The notes: generated from the letters alone by a model not told the origin. DNA of 64,000 nucleotides from Bog-473 sp963764305 (GCA_963764305.1 CAVXSD010000006.1:310001-374000), one strand, 5' to 3'. Shown: positions 39,358 to 50,076, numbered from the stretch's first letter. Translations and numbers: made by a program.

Positions 39358-40341
39358 ATGCAAAGGGTCCTTTCCGGCATCGCGCCGTCAGGCAACTTCA
39401 CCTTGGGGAACTACCTCGGGGCCCTCCGGCACTGGGTCTCCTTTCAGGAAGGCTACGACGCCTTCTACTGCGTGGTTGACCTGCATGCCCTGACCTCGGA
39501 GATCGATCCGGCGGACCTGCGGGCCAACACGCTCGATGCCGCTCTCAACCTCCTCTCAGTCGGGCTCGACCCTGAGCGTTGCACCCTTTTCGTCCAGAGT
39601 CACGTCCCGGAGCACACCAGGCTGACCTGGTTGCTCGAGTGCACGGCCACCGTGGGCGAGCTCCGGCGCATGACCCAGTTCAAGGACAAGGGGAAAGGCC
39701 AGGAAACGGTCCGGGCAAGTCTCTTCACCTACCCGGTCCTGATGGCAGCCGACATTCTCCTCTATGACGCCGCCGCCGTCCCCGTCGGTGACGACCAGCG
39801 CCAGCACCTGGAGCTGACCCGGGAGGTCGCCGCCCGGTTCAACAACCGCTACGGCGAGACGTTCACCGTCCCCGAGGCGGCCATCCCCGGTACGGGTGCC
39901 CGGGTTATGGACCTCCAGCACCCCGAGCGAAAAATGTCCAAGTCTGTCGATTCCCCCCTGGGCACGATCGGGCTCCTCGATTCCGACCAGGAGATCACCC
40001 GGAAGGTGCGCAAGGCAGTGACCGACACCGACGGCGAGATGCGTTACGACCGGGCCGCCAAACCGGGACTGGCCAATCTCCTCGACCTCTTGGCGGCAGC
40101 CACCGGGCGGGCGGCCGTCGACGTGGCGGCCGATTACGAGCGCTACGGCGACCTCAAGAACGACGTGGCGGCGGCGCTCTGCGACCTGCTCCGGCCCGTA
40201 CGGGAGCGGCGGTCCGAGCTCGAGAAGGACCTGCCCTACGTCCACGGCGTGCTGGCCCGCGGGGCGGCGCACGCCCACGACGTGGCGGCGGCGACATACG
40301 CCCGGGCCGCGGACGCGATCGGGCTCCTCAGCCCGGGTTGA
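39358..40341 (+). CDS. trpS: tryptophanyl-tRNA synthetase
   Basis: Class I synthetase of 327 aa that charges tRNA-Trp. The HIGH-like motif is in SGIAPSGNFTLGNYLGAL, the substrate segment is FVQSHVPEHTRLTWLLECT, and KMSKS appears as ERKMSKSVDSPLG. The start at 39358 (MQRVLSGIAPSG) is fixed by the family N-terminus; GGAGGG lies about 16 nt upstream, a loose spacing. It is the only plus-strand gene between the minus-strand scpA and M50 protease genes. Confidence 0.95.
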   Translation: MQRVLSGIAPSGNFTLGNYLGALRHWVSFQEGYDAFYCVVDLHALTSEIDPADLRANTLDAALNLLSVGLDPERCTLFVQSHVPEHTRLTWLLECTATVGELRRMTQFKDKGKGQETVRASLFTYPVLMAADILLYDAAAVPVGDDQRQHLELTREVAARFNNRYGETFTVPEAAIPGTGARVMDLQHPERKMSKSVDSPLGTIGLLDSDQEITRKVRKAVTDTDGEMRYDRAAKPGLANLLDLLAAATGRAAVDVAADYERYGDLKNDVAAALCDLLRPVRERRSELEKDLPYVHGVLARGAAHAHDVAAATYARAADAIGLLSPG

Positions 40342-40362
40342 CCGAGCCGAGTTCCCGGCTTC

Positions 40363-41088
40363 TCAGAGCCCGAGCACCCCGGACCACCAGCTGTAGAGCT
40401 GATTGAAGAACCAGGTGAGTGGCCCGTGGGGGTACAGGAAGAAATTCAGCAGCACCAGCCCGAGCAAGATCGGCATCGTGTACTGGCGGTACTTGAGATA
40501 CGTCGGCCAGTAGCGGGTCGGCAGGAGTCGTTCGAAGAGGACAGAACCGTCCAGCGGCGGCACCGGGATGAGATTGAAGGCACAGAGGCCCACGTTCACG
40601 AGGCTGGCGTAGAAGATGATCTCGGCACCGGTGGAGAAAGTGCCCGACGACAGCACCGCGGCCCGCGAGAAATGAACGAAGACGAGCCCGAAGATCGCCG
40701 CGAGTGCGGCGTTCACGGCCGGCCCGGCCAGCGACACGACGACGCCCTGGTTGCGCGGGCTGCGCAGGCGCCCGGTGTTCACCGGGACCGGCTTGGCCCA
40801 GCCGAAGAAGCCGATCGATCCCAACGAGAGAAGAGCGGGAACGATCAGGGTCCCGACGGGGTCGACGTGCACGACAGGGTTCAAGCTGAGCCGCCCCGCC
40901 CGTTTCGCGGTGTCGTCCCCGAAGGCATTGGCCACGAAGCCGTGCGAGATCTCGTGCAAGAGGATGGACGGCACGAGGACGCAGAAGATGATGATCTCCG
41001 CCTTCGAAATGTTGTGGTGCACGACCAGCACCACGAACACGAGCACGGCGGCGAGGATCCAGAGTGTCTGCCTGTTGCGCTGACTCAT
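40363..41088 (-). CDS. site-2-type intramembrane metalloprotease (M50 family)
   Basis: 241 aa from the ATG at 41088, with GGGGGG 9 nt upstream; a GTG at 41127 is possible. There are about six membrane helices. The zinc motif HEISH (His45-His49) sits in the second helix, followed by SLNPVVHVDPVGTL. The third ligand is in FNLIPVPPLDGS. Proteins of this size belong to the rseP-unlike, PDZ-free M50 group (YwhC/Rip2-like) with unknown substrates. It follows traR-like on the same strand, 39 bp apart. Confidence 0.9.
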   Translation of the reverse strand: MSQRNRQTLWILAAVLVFVVLVVHHNISKAEIIIFCVLVPSILLHEISHGFVANAFGDDTAKRAGRLSLNPVVHVDPVGTLIVPALLSLGSIGFFGWAKPVPVNTGRLRSPRNQGVVVSLAGPAVNAALAAIFGLVFVHFSRAAVLSSGTFSTGAEIIFYASLVNVGLCAFNLIPVPPLDGSVLFERLLPTRYWPTYLKYRQYTMPILLGLVLLNFFLYPHGPLTWFFNQLYSWWSGVLGL

Positions 41089-41127
41089 CGGTCGGCGCCC
41101 CCCGGAAGGGGCTCCGGACGGGCTCAC

Positions 41128-41484
41128 CTAGTGCTTGGCGGCGTCGGCGATGCAGAGGCGGGCGGCGGGCATTGCCTCGAGTCGGGCTGCCCCGATCGGT
41201 TTGCCGCAGACCTCGCAGCTGCCGTAGTTCCCGGCATCCAGACGCTGGATGGCGGCGTCAACCTCGTCGAGGGCCTCGCGGAGCTCAGTGGCCAGGCGCT
41301 CGGCCTCGCCCCGCTCCGCCGTCACCTGGCTGGAGTCGGCGAAGTTGGAGTCGTAGCTGAGGCCGCTCCCCTGGTCCGCGAACCCGAGCTCCTTCAGCTG
41401 GGCCTGCAACCCGGCCTGCTCCTCGCGTAGGAGGGCGGCGAAGTCGATGTCGGCGGTTTCCGCCGTGGGGGCCTCGTTCGGCAT
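41128..41484 (-). CDS. TraR/DksA-family zinc-finger-like protein
   Basis: 118 aa. A helical coiled-coil region (ALLREEQAGLQAQLKELGF, ELREALDEVDAAIQRLDAG) is followed by a TraR/DksA C4-finger-like tail, YGSCEVCGKPIGAARLEAMP then ARLCIADAA. The last knuckle has only one Cys (CIAD instead of CxxC), so metal binding may be lost. DksA-type proteins enter the RNA polymerase secondary channel; many actinobacterial members are uncharacterised. It lies just downstream of xerD: the ATG is 5 bp after the xerD stop. Confidence 0.88.
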   Translation of the reverse strand: MPNEAPTAETADIDFAALLREEQAGLQAQLKELGFADQGSGLSYDSNFADSSQVTAERGEAERLATELREALDEVDAAIQRLDAGNYGSCEVCGKPIGAARLEAMPAARLCIADAAKH

Positions 41485-41488
41485 GGGC

Positions 41489-42439
41489 TCATGCTACGCG
41501 GTCCCTCCCCCCTTTGGCTCCCGCCCGTGGGTGGGCGCTCTCGTAGGCCCGGCGGAGGTGCTCGGGGGAGACCTTCGTGTAGCGCTGCGTCGTGGCGATG
41601 GAGGCGTGGCCCAGGAGCTCCTGGACGACCCGCACGTCGGCCCCCCGGCCCAGCATGTGGGTCGCGCAGGAGTGTCGCAGGACGTGGGGGCTGACCTTCT
41701 CCGCGAGACCGACGCGGCCGGCGTACTTCTTCACCACCCCGAACACGCCCACCCGGGTCAGCCGCCCGCCCCGGGCGTTGAGGAAGACCGCCGCGGCGTC
41801 GCTCCGGCGGCGCCACTTCTTCGGCTCGAGAAGGGGACGGCCCTCGCCGGACAGCCAGTCGGCCAGGGCGGCGCGGGCGAGCCCCCCGAGTGGAACGACC
41901 CGCTCCTTGTCGCCCTTGCCCAGCACGCGCAGGAGCGGCAGGTCGGCACCCTCGACGGCACCGGTGACGTCACCGAGGTTGAGGCCGACGACCTCGCTGA
42001 CGCGGGCCCCGGTGCCGTAGAGCACCTCGAGCAACGCCCGGTCGCGCAGGACGACGGGACCGGTACCGACCACCGCGCCGAGCAGCTGCCCGGTCTCCTC
42101 CTCGCTCAGCGCCTTGGGAAGCAGATCGGTCACCGAGATGGAGGGCAGGTCGAGAGTGGGATCGTCCCCGCGCACGCCCTCTTCGACCAAGAAGCGATGG
42201 AAGCCCCGGATGCTCGAAAGCGCCCTGGCCACCGACGACGCACCGTGGGTCCGGCGCAGGGCGGCCAGGTGTGCCGCCACGTCGGCGGACGTCGCAGCTT
42301 CGATGCCACCCCCGTCGAGGGCTTCCTGGTAGGTCGCCAGGTCGCGGCGATAGGCCGCCAGGGTGCGGGGCGAGCGGCCGCGCTCCACCTCGAGCCACGA
42401 GAGGAACTCCTCGGCGTCGCGGGGCAGCGCCTCCGTCAC
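41489..42439 (-). CDS. xerD: tyrosine recombinase XerD
   Basis: 316 aa from a GTG at 42439 that overlaps the NUDIX stop (GTGA). An N-terminal SAM-like domain (FLSWLEVERGRSPRTLAAYR) and the catalytic domain with all active residues are present: Arg in GTGARVSE, Lys in LGKGDKER, HxxR in PHVLRHSCAT, His in LGHASIATTQ, and the nucleophilic Tyr in TQRYTKVSPEH. The enzyme resolves chromosome dimers at dif with XerC, or acts alone. Position after NUDIX and pyrG agrees with M. tuberculosis Rv1699-Rv1701, so it is a core gene and not an integrase. Confidence 0.94.
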   Translation of the reverse strand: MTEALPRDAEEFLSWLEVERGRSPRTLAAYRRDLATYQEALDGGGIEAATSADVAAHLAALRRTHGASSVARALSSIRGFHRFLVEEGVRGDDPTLDLPSISVTDLLPKALSEEETGQLLGAVVGTGPVVLRDRALLEVLYGTGARVSEVVGLNLGDVTGAVEGADLPLLRVLGKGDKERVVPLGGLARAALADWLSGEGRPLLEPKKWRRRSDAAAVFLNARGGRLTRVGVFGVVKKYAGRVGLAEKVSPHVLRHSCATHMLGRGADVRVVQELLGHASIATTQRYTKVSPEHLRRAYESAHPRAGAKGGRDRVA

Positions 42440-42993
42440 GGCGCGAGCCCGCGAGCCGCGAGCCGCTGGCGGGCCAGGTACAGGCCGAGCATCGTGGTCT
42501 CGTCCTTGATGTCGCCGCGCGCCACCAGGTCGTCGAGGTCGTCGAGGTGGATCGTCTCGACGGTCAAATAGCCCTCCTCCACGCCGTCCGGCCGTGCCGG
42601 ACAGGGCGTGAGGCCGGTCGCCAGGTAGATGAGGGTGAGCTGGTCGCTGATCCCCGGCGTGTTCCACGCCCCGACGAGGAGCTCCCAGCGGGAGGCCTCG
42701 AGCCCTGCTTCCTCGGCCAGTTCGCGCCGCGCCGTCACCTCCGGCGACTCTCCCGCCTTGTCGCGTGTCCCGGCTGGAATCTCGAGCACCAGGGCATCGA
42801 CGGCTGCCCGGTACTGGCGCACCAGCGTCACGGTGCCGTCGTCGTGCATGGGGACGACGGTGACGGCACCGGGGTGGCGGATGACGAAGCGGTCGAAGGG
42901 CCGGCCGTTGGGATCGCGCAGGTGGAAGCGGTCCACCCGGAACAGCCAGGCCTGGAGGAGCTCTTCCTCCGAGACACGGCGGAACCCCGACAC
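42436..42993 (-). CDS. NUDIX hydrolase, ADP-ribose pyrophosphatase type
   Basis: 185 aa from a GTG at 42993, with GAGGGG upstream, 4 bp after the pyrG stop. The Nudix box is in AGTRDKAGESPEVTARRELA followed by EEAGLEA, with the one-residue insert typical of ADP-ribose pyrophosphatases. The preceding YRAAVDALVLEIPAG and the following TPGISDQLTLIYLA agree with that subgroup. It probably hydrolyses ADP-ribose to AMP and ribose 5-phosphate. It lies in the conserved pyrG-NUDIX-xerD operon and overlaps xerD by 4 bp. Confidence 0.92.
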   Translation of the reverse strand: MSGFRRVSEEELLQAWLFRVDRFHLRDPNGRPFDRFVIRHPGAVTVVPMHDDGTVTLVRQYRAAVDALVLEIPAGTRDKAGESPEVTARRELAEEAGLEASRWELLVGAWNTPGISDQLTLIYLATGLTPCPARPDGVEEGYLTVETIHLDDLDDLVARGDIKDETTMLGLYLARQRLAARGLAP

Positions 42994-42997
42994 CCCT

Positions 42998-44638
<1,641 letters not shown>

Positions 44639-44721
44639 GCCGCCTTCGGCACGCCGAGGACCGTGTCGCATGATCGGTGCACCCGGCCACGATAATCGAA
44701 GCCTGCAGAACTCGTGGTGGA

Positions 44722-46323
44722 CTACCTCCCCTGTGTTGCGCCGAGAAGCTCGCGGGCGTGCGCACGGGCGGCGTCGCTGTCGGGGTGCCCCGAGAGCATC
44801 CGTGACAGCTCGGTGACGCGCTCCTCGCCCCGGACCACCGTTGCGGTCGTCACGGTGCGACCCCGGGACTCCTGCTTGACCACGCTGATCTGGGCATCGG
44901 CCCGCGACGCCACCTGGGCCAGGTGAGTCACGACGAGCACCTGGCGATCACCCCCGACCTCGTGGAGGGCCTCACCGAGGGCCAGGGCGGCCGCGCCGCC
45001 CACCCCGGCGTCCACCTCGTCGAAGATCATGGTGTGGGGACCCCCCAGGCCGACCAGGCGGATCGCCAACATGGCCCGGGCCAGCTCGCCGCCCGAGGCG
45101 GCACGGGCGAGGGGCTGCATCGCCTCCCCCACGTTGGCGCCGAGCGCCAGCTCCACCGGTTCGCCCGTCCCCCCGGGGGCCACCCGCACCTCGAGCCGGG
45201 CGCCCGCCATGGCGAGAGCCCCGAGGCGCTGGCCGACCAGATCGCCGAAGCCACCGGCGGCACCGACGCACGTGGCGCGCACGTCGGCCTCGGCCGACGC
45301 CAACTCGCTGCTCCGGAAGTCGCGCTCGGCCTGGAGCCGCGCCGCCTCTCCTTCAGCGTTCTCGAGGGCGGCCAGACGGGCGGTGCCGTCGCGGCCGTAG
45401 GCGATCACCGCGGCCAGGTCCTCGCCGTACTTGCGCCGCAGCTCGGCCAGCAGCCGCCGGCGCTCCTGCACGTCGATGAGGCGCTGGGGATCGTCATCCC
45501 AGCCCTCAACGTCGTCGCGCAACGAACGGGCCACATCGGACAACTCGACGGACGCGGCGGCCAGGCGGGCGTGGTAGCCCTCGAAGGCCCCGCGGGCGGC
45601 CAGCGCGCCAGCGGCACGACCGAGCAGGTCGAGAGCCCCACCTTCGCCGCCGCCCGGGTCGATCAGCTCGACGGCACCGAGCGCAGCGTCGCGATAGGCG
45701 GCGGCGTCGGCCAGCCGGTCTTCCTCCCGGCGGAGGGCAACCTCCTCGTCGGGATCCTCCAGGTGGGCGGCGGCGATCTCCGCCACTTGGTAGCGCAGGA
45801 CGTCGGCCTCGCGGGCGCGCTGCTGCGCGTCGCCGCCCAAACCCGCCAGCGCCTCGTCGAGCGCGTGCAGCTGGCTCCGGATGGCCCGCACCCGGCTCAG
45901 ATCGGTGCCGGCGAAGGCGTCGAGGACGTTTCGTTGCGCCGTAGCGGTGACCAGGGCACGGTGCTCGTGCTGCCCGTGGATCTCGACGAGCTCGGTGGCC
46001 GCCTCGCCCAGCGCGGCCAGCGGCGCCATGCGACCGTCGACCCAGGCGCGGGACCGGCCCTCGGCGGGGACGGACCGGGCCAGGATCACCTCACGGTCGG
46101 CCCCGCCCTCCTCCACCACGAAGCGTGCCTCGACCAGGGCCTCGGTGGCGCCTGCTCGCACCATGCCGGGACTGGCCCGTCCGCCCAGCACCAGCTGCAG
46201 GGCCTCGACCACCAGGGTCTTGCCCGCCCCGGTCTCGCCGGTGAGGGCGGTCATGCCGGGCCCGAAGACCAGGGTCAGGTCCTCGATGACCCCCAGGTCC
46301 CGGACGTGCAGGTCGGTCAGCAC
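44722..46323 (-). CDS. recN: DNA repair protein RecN
   Basis: SMC-like ATPase of 533 aa for double-strand-break repair, from a GTG at 46323. The Walker A motif GETGAGKTLVVEALQ is near residue 28, then a long coiled coil, then the signature ARAASGGELARAMLAIRL and Walker B in HTMIFDEVDAGVGG. The protein recruits to breaks with RecA. It starts 7 bp after the nadK stop. The nadK-recN pairing is conserved in actinobacteria. Confidence 0.95.
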   Translation of the reverse strand: MLTDLHVRDLGVIEDLTLVFGPGMTALTGETGAGKTLVVEALQLVLGGRASPGMVRAGATEALVEARFVVEEGGADREVILARSVPAEGRSRAWVDGRMAPLAALGEAATELVEIHGQHEHRALVTATAQRNVLDAFAGTDLSRVRAIRSQLHALDEALAGLGGDAQQRAREADVLRYQVAEIAAAHLEDPDEEVALRREEDRLADAAAYRDAALGAVELIDPGGGEGGALDLLGRAAGALAARGAFEGYHARLAAASVELSDVARSLRDDVEGWDDDPQRLIDVQERRRLLAELRRKYGEDLAAVIAYGRDGTARLAALENAEGEAARLQAERDFRSSELASAEADVRATCVGAAGGFGDLVGQRLGALAMAGARLEVRVAPGGTGEPVELALGANVGEAMQPLARAASGGELARAMLAIRLVGLGGPHTMIFDEVDAGVGGAAALALGEALHEVGGDRQVLVVTHLAQVASRADAQISVVKQESRGRTVTTATVVRGEERVTELSRMLSGHPDSDAARAHARELLGATQGR

Positions 46324-46330
46324 CGCGCGC

Positions 46331-47200
46331 TCATTGATCCCGGTCGGCGAGGAGCCGGAAACGCAGGATGCTGCCGAAGGTCTGCGGTTCGTTCCGCACC
46401 ACCCGCACCGGCCGCTCGGCCACCGTGCAGGTGACGGTGGCACCCGGCTGCAGCCGCCCGATCTCCTGCCCGTCGATGACGAGGACGCCCGACCGGTCGG
46501 GTGCGACCTCGACCGACACCTCCTGGTGCTCGGTGAGCACGAGGCTGCGGTCGAGGGCGAAGTGCGGGGCCACCGGTGTCACGACCATGGCGCGCAGGGT
46601 CGGGGCCAGGATCGGCCCGCCGGCGGAGAGGTTGTAGGCCGTCGACCCGGTCGGGGTGGCCACGATGAGGCCGTCGGCCGAATAAGTGAGGGCCTCCTCC
46701 CCGTCCACGGTGGTCGCCAGACGCACGGTGTGGCCGAAGTCGATCTTCTCGATGACCACCTCGTTCAGCGCCAGCAGCGTCGTGACCTCACCGCCGACCG
46801 AACGGTCTGCGATCGCCACGTCGAGAGCGCAGCGGGATTCGATGATCGCATTCCCGTCGAAGAACTTGGTCAGCGCACCGCGCACCTGGTCGGGCAGAAG
46901 GTCCGGGAGGTAGCCGAGGCGCCCGAAGTTCACGCCCAGGACCGGGACGTCCTCGGTCGCAGCCAGGCGGACGACGCGCAGGAAGGTGCCGTCACCGCCC
47001 ATGCTGACCGCCACCGTGGTCCCGGCTAAGTCGACCGCGGCGAGATCGCCGTCGGTGCCGGCCTCCCGGACACGGTCAGGCCCGCTGAATTGGAGGATGC
47101 GAGCGACGTCCCCGCGCCCCGTGAGCCAGGCCGCGGTGTCGGTGGCCAGAGCAAGCGCGTCGGGGCGGTCGGGATGGACCAGGAAGGTGACGGTCGCCAT
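46331..47200 (-). CDS. nadK: NAD kinase
   Basis: 289 aa; makes NADP from NAD and ATP or polyphosphate. The GGDGT motif is at residues 68-72, with LGVNFGRLGYL, LNEVVIEK, YSADGLIVATPTGSTAYNLS and DGQEIGRL following. The start at 47200 is an ATG. It sits between tlyA (14 bp) and recN (7 bp), as in M. tuberculosis Rv1694-Rv1696. Confidence 0.96.
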   Translation of the reverse strand: MATVTFLVHPDRPDALALATDTAAWLTGRGDVARILQFSGPDRVREAGTDGDLAAVDLAGTTVAVSMGGDGTFLRVVRLAATEDVPVLGVNFGRLGYLPDLLPDQVRGALTKFFDGNAIIESRCALDVAIADRSVGGEVTTLLALNEVVIEKIDFGHTVRLATTVDGEEALTYSADGLIVATPTGSTAYNLSAGGPILAPTLRAMVVTPVAPHFALDRSLVLTEHQEVSVEVAPDRSGVLVIDGQEIGRLQPGATVTCTVAERPVRVVRNEPQTFGSILRFRLLADRDQ

Positions 47201-47214
47201 CGCCGGGTGGTGGC

Positions 47215-48036
47215 TCAGCCGGCCGGTCGGGCCGGCGGAAGGTGTCCGTCCGCCTCCGACACGGCGGCGCCGAACAGGGCGGCGGCCTCCCCCGCCCCAT
47301 AACCTGGCATGCCCTTGCGGGCGTGCACCAGGAACTCGACGTTGCCGGCCGAGCCGGTCAGAGGCGAAGCCATCGCTCCCATGATGCCGGTTCCGGCGTC
47401 ATGCAGCGCGGACGCCACCCCCTCGAGGGCGCCCAGCCAGAGCGCGGGGTCCCGGATCACGCCCCTGCCCCGGGAGGCGGCGACCCGTCCCACCTCGAAC
47501 TGGGGCTTGACCAGGAGGACGAGGTCGGCGCCGGGGGCCGACACCGGTCCGGTCAGGGCAGGCACCACGCTGCGCAGTGAGATGAAGGAGAGGTCGGCCA
47601 CCACGAGCGGGCACGGCTCGTAGGCGGGGTCGGCGGCCTGGAGGTCCGCCGTGGTCAGTGTCCGCACGTTGAGTCGTTCGAGGACCGTCACCCTGGAGTC
47701 GACGCGCAGGGCGGGATGGAGCTGCCCATGGCCGACGTCCACGGCGTAGACGTGGGACGCGCCACGCTGGAGCAGGCAGTCGGTGAAGCCGCCGGTGGAC
47801 GCACCCGCATCGAGGGCGCGCCTGTCGGTGACGGCGATGGGAAAGCGGTCCAGGGCGGCCTGGAGCTTGAGCCCGCCTCGGCCGACGAACGGACACGGGG
47901 GTCCGAGAAGGACGACCGGCTCGTCCGCCGCCACGAGGCGCGCCGGCTTGTCGGTCGGGGCGCCGGAGACGAGGACGCTGCCGGCCGCGACCGCCGCCCG
48001 GGCCTCCTGCCGGGAGTCGACGAGGCCCCGTCGCAC
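47215..48036 (-). CDS. tlyA: TlyA family rRNA 2'-O-methyltransferase
   Basis: 273 aa from the GTG at 48036. An N-terminal S4 domain (VDSRQEARAAVAAGSVLVSG) leads to a FtsJ-like SAM-binding domain with DAGASTGGFTDCLLQRGAS, ADLSFISLRSV and KPQFEVGR, the K-D-K-E-type methyltransferase set. TlyA methylates the 2'-O of cytidines in 16S and 23S rRNA, and its loss gives capreomycin resistance in mycobacteria. The S4 domain would be more complete if translation began upstream near CTG/LTGGARRRLDAEL in the end of the preceding gene. The gene follows the coiled-coil gene at 48072. Confidence 0.92.
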   Translation of the reverse strand: MRRGLVDSRQEARAAVAAGSVLVSGAPTDKPARLVAADEPVVLLGPPCPFVGRGGLKLQAALDRFPIAVTDRRALDAGASTGGFTDCLLQRGASHVYAVDVGHGQLHPALRVDSRVTVLERLNVRTLTTADLQAADPAYEPCPLVVADLSFISLRSVVPALTGPVSAPGADLVLLVKPQFEVGRVAASRGRGVIRDPALWLGALEGVASALHDAGTGIMGAMASPLTGSAGNVEFLVHARKGMPGYGAGEAAALFGAAVSEADGHLPPARPAG

Positions 48037-48071
48037 GAGCTCGGCGTCGAGCCGGCGGCGGGCCCCGCCGG

Positions 48072-48578
48072 TCAGCTGGCGGCCTTCCTGGCGGCCTTCT
48101 TGGGTGCGGGACTTTTTGCCTCGGTGGCCTTCTTGGCCTGGGACTTGGTGGAGGCCGAGGTCGTCGACCCGGTCGAGGTCTTGACGCCGGGGATCCGTGA
48201 CGGGGCCACCTTGGTGGCGGCGTCCCGGGCCCGCGTGGCCGTCTTGCCGGCCTGCGTGGTGGCGCCCCTGGTGGCGCTGCGCCCGGCCTCGGCCGACTTC
48301 TTCAGGATCTCGGCTACGTGGTTCGCCAGGGACTCGTGGGACTTCGGGTCGATCCGGTCAAGTTTGGTGGCCACCTCGCGGCGCACCAGCTCGAGGATAT
48401 GTTCGCTGGACCTGCGGCTCCGCTCGACCAGGTTGTCGACCCGCTCTTGTGCCTGGCTGCGCCGGATGTCTCCGGCGTTCACCAACTCTCGCACGATCTC
48501 TTCGGCCCGACCGCGGCTGACCTGTCCGACGACCGTCCCCGCATCGAGGTACTTGCGTATGCGCTCATTGCTTGCCAT
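48072..48578 (-). CDS. coiled-coil protein with Lys/Ala/Thr-rich tail
   Basis: 168 aa from the ATG at 48578 (MASNERIRKYLDAGTVVGQV). The first 90 residues are helical and charged (SRGRAEEIVRELVNAGDI, VDNLVERSRRSSEHILELV), resembling phasin-like proteins. The remainder is a basic low-complexity tail with Lys-Ala and Lys-Lys-Ala repeats, as in histone-like or phasin tails. A role on polyester granules or nucleoid binding is possible, not shown. It takes the place that M. tuberculosis Rv1693 holds between the HAD phosphatase and tlyA. Confidence 0.75.
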   Translation of the reverse strand: MASNERIRKYLDAGTVVGQVSRGRAEEIVRELVNAGDIRRSQAQERVDNLVERSRRSSEHILELVRREVATKLDRIDPKSHESLANHVAEILKKSAEAGRSATRGATTQAGKTATRARDAATKVAPSRIPGVKTSTGSTTSASTKSQAKKATEAKSPAPKKAARKAAS

Positions 48579-48618
48579 GAAACAAGAGTATCTCAAGTGC
48601 TAGCTAATAGCAAGCACT

Positions 48619-49401
48619 TCATCCGGCCGCCCCGAGGGTGTCCCGCACCAGCCGGAGCAGGTCGGGCGCCACGATCGCCGGGTCGGCATCGTCCGGAACC
48701 TGCCCGGGCCGGGTGACCCCCGAAAGGACCAGGGCGAACGGAACGTCGAGCTGGGCGGCCAGCTCGCCGTCGGTGGCCGGGCGGTCGCCGACCATGGCGC
48801 GCAGCTCCCCCGGCGACGCCGCTCCGTTGATGGCGTCGGCGGTCGGACGGTGCGGCTTCCCCGCCACCTCCGGCGCCGTCTCGGCGGCGGTGACCACGGC
48901 GGCGAGGAGCGCCCCGGCGCCCGGCAGCAGCCCGTCCGGCGTGGGGTGGGTCGGGTCCTCGTTGGTGGCGATGAGGCGCGCCCCCGCTCGCACGGTGGCC
49001 GCGGCGCGGGCCACCGCCTCGAAGGTGAAGGACCGCGTCCACCCGACCACGACCGCATCGGCCGGACCCTCGGGCACGACCGTGACGCCGCGGCGGGCCA
49101 GGGCCTCGACGACCCCGTCATCGGCGAGGACGAGCGCGGACGTCCCGGGAGCGAGCATGCCCGCCGCCACGTCGGCCGAGCTGAGGACGTCGGCGTCGGC
49201 CGCCGTGATCCCGCAGTGGGCGAGACGGCGGTGCAGTTCGGCCCGCGTCGGCGCGGAGTTGTTCGTGGCGAACAGGACGCGCACACCGGCCCCGCGCAGC
49301 CGGGCCACCGCCTCGTCCACTCCGGGAATGGGCTGCCCCGTGAGCCACACCACACCATCGAGGTCGACGACCCATGTCCCCCCGGGCGGCGGTGGCCACA
49401 T
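48619..49401 (-). CDS. HAD-superfamily phosphatase, NagD-like
   Basis: 260 aa. The nucleophile motif is WVVDLDGVVWLTG near the N-terminus. FATNNSAPTRAELHRRL is the NagD/PGP-type second motif, with KPHRPTADAIN and AMVGDRPATDGELAAQL closing the site. Enzymes of this group act on small phosphate esters such as sugar or phosphoglycolate; the substrate is not predictable. It starts the conserved order HAD-tlyA-nadK-recN on the minus strand. Confidence 0.92.
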   Translation of the reverse strand: MWPPPPGGTWVVDLDGVVWLTGQPIPGVDEAVARLRGAGVRVLFATNNSAPTRAELHRRLAHCGITAADADVLSSADVAAGMLAPGTSALVLADDGVVEALARRGVTVVPEGPADAVVVGWTRSFTFEAVARAAATVRAGARLIATNEDPTHPTPDGLLPGAGALLAAVVTAAETAPEVAGKPHRPTADAINGAASPGELRAMVGDRPATDGELAAQLDVPFALVLSGVTRPGQVPDDADPAIVAPDLLRLVRDTLGAAG

Positions 49402-49459
49402 CGAGGCCGAGGCTAACCTGCCTTCCTCGACTTCGGCCGCCGTGACCGACCTGGACGTC

Positions 49460-49483
49460 GACGGCGACGGCGACGGCGACGGC
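49460..49483. repeat. GACGGC hexamer repeat, 4 units
   Basis: Four perfect copies of GACGGC followed by one GAAGGC, in the gap between the CBS gene stop (49546) and the HAD start (49401). No gene can be defended on either strand here. Confidence 0.8.
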
Positions 49484-49545
49484 GAAGGCGACGAGCTTGT
49501 TCCGCACCAGCGCGTCGCTGGCGAAGGCCGATGGCGTCTACGGCG

Positions 49546-49947
49546 TCAGCTGTCGGCCCAGGGCGGTTGGAAGCTGATGGAGCGGGCCACGTCACGTTGA
49601 GTGACGAATCCCACCACCCGCGCGCCCTCGACGACGGGGAGCCGGGCCCGCTGGTGCCGGCACATCAGGGCGACGGCGTCTTCGAGCGGGACATCGATGT
49701 CGAGGGCCACCACGCCATCCGCCTCGGCGAACTCGGTCAGGCTGACCTCTTGGGGGTCACGGCCGCGGGCGACGACGCGGGTCACGATGTCGCGGCTACT
49801 CACCATCCCGGCCAGGCTGTCGTCGTGCAGGCAGAGGGGGACGGGGTCCTCTCCGTGGGCGGCGAGAAAACAGGCGGCATCCGCTGCGGTCTCCGTGGTC
49901 CGGAGCACCTCGATGTCCTCGGACATGACGTCCCGGATGGTCCTCAT
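49546..49947 (-). CDS. CBS-domain protein
   Basis: 133 aa from the ATG at 49947, with GGGAGGT just upstream; the longer open frame is not needed. Two CBS motifs pair to a Bateman domain: MRTIRDVMSEDIEVLRTTE with GMVSSRDIVTRVVARG, and LEDAVALMCRHQRARLPVVE with GFVTQRDVARS. Such stand-alone proteins bind adenine nucleotides and sense energy state. It is downstream of the 2-oxoacid dehydrogenase E2 gene on the same strand after 129 bp, but a link is speculative. Confidence 0.9.
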   Translation of the reverse strand: MRTIRDVMSEDIEVLRTTETAADAACFLAAHGEDPVPLCLHDDSLAGMVSSRDIVTRVVARGRDPQEVSLTEFAEADGVVALDIDVPLEDAVALMCRHQRARLPVVEGARVVGFVTQRDVARSISFQPPWADS

Positions 49948-50076
49948 GGTGACCTCCCACCGCGGCGCGGTCCTGCTCGGCCGCCCCTCCACCCTCGCGC
50001 CCTGGGCCCGCCGCCGGCAACGTTCGGGCGGCAATCCCTCAGGACCAGCAGCTTCTCGGCCTTATGCGCGCGCTGC

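Noticed and set aside
41489..42439. XerD as a phage or island integrase
   Set aside because: It overlaps the NUDIX gene and keeps the conserved pyrG-NUDIX-xerD order, so it is the housekeeping recombinase.
49460..49483. GACGGC repeat as a regulatory array
   Set aside because: Only four units, no palindromy, and GC-rich hexamers arise easily in such genomes; recorded as a simple repeat.
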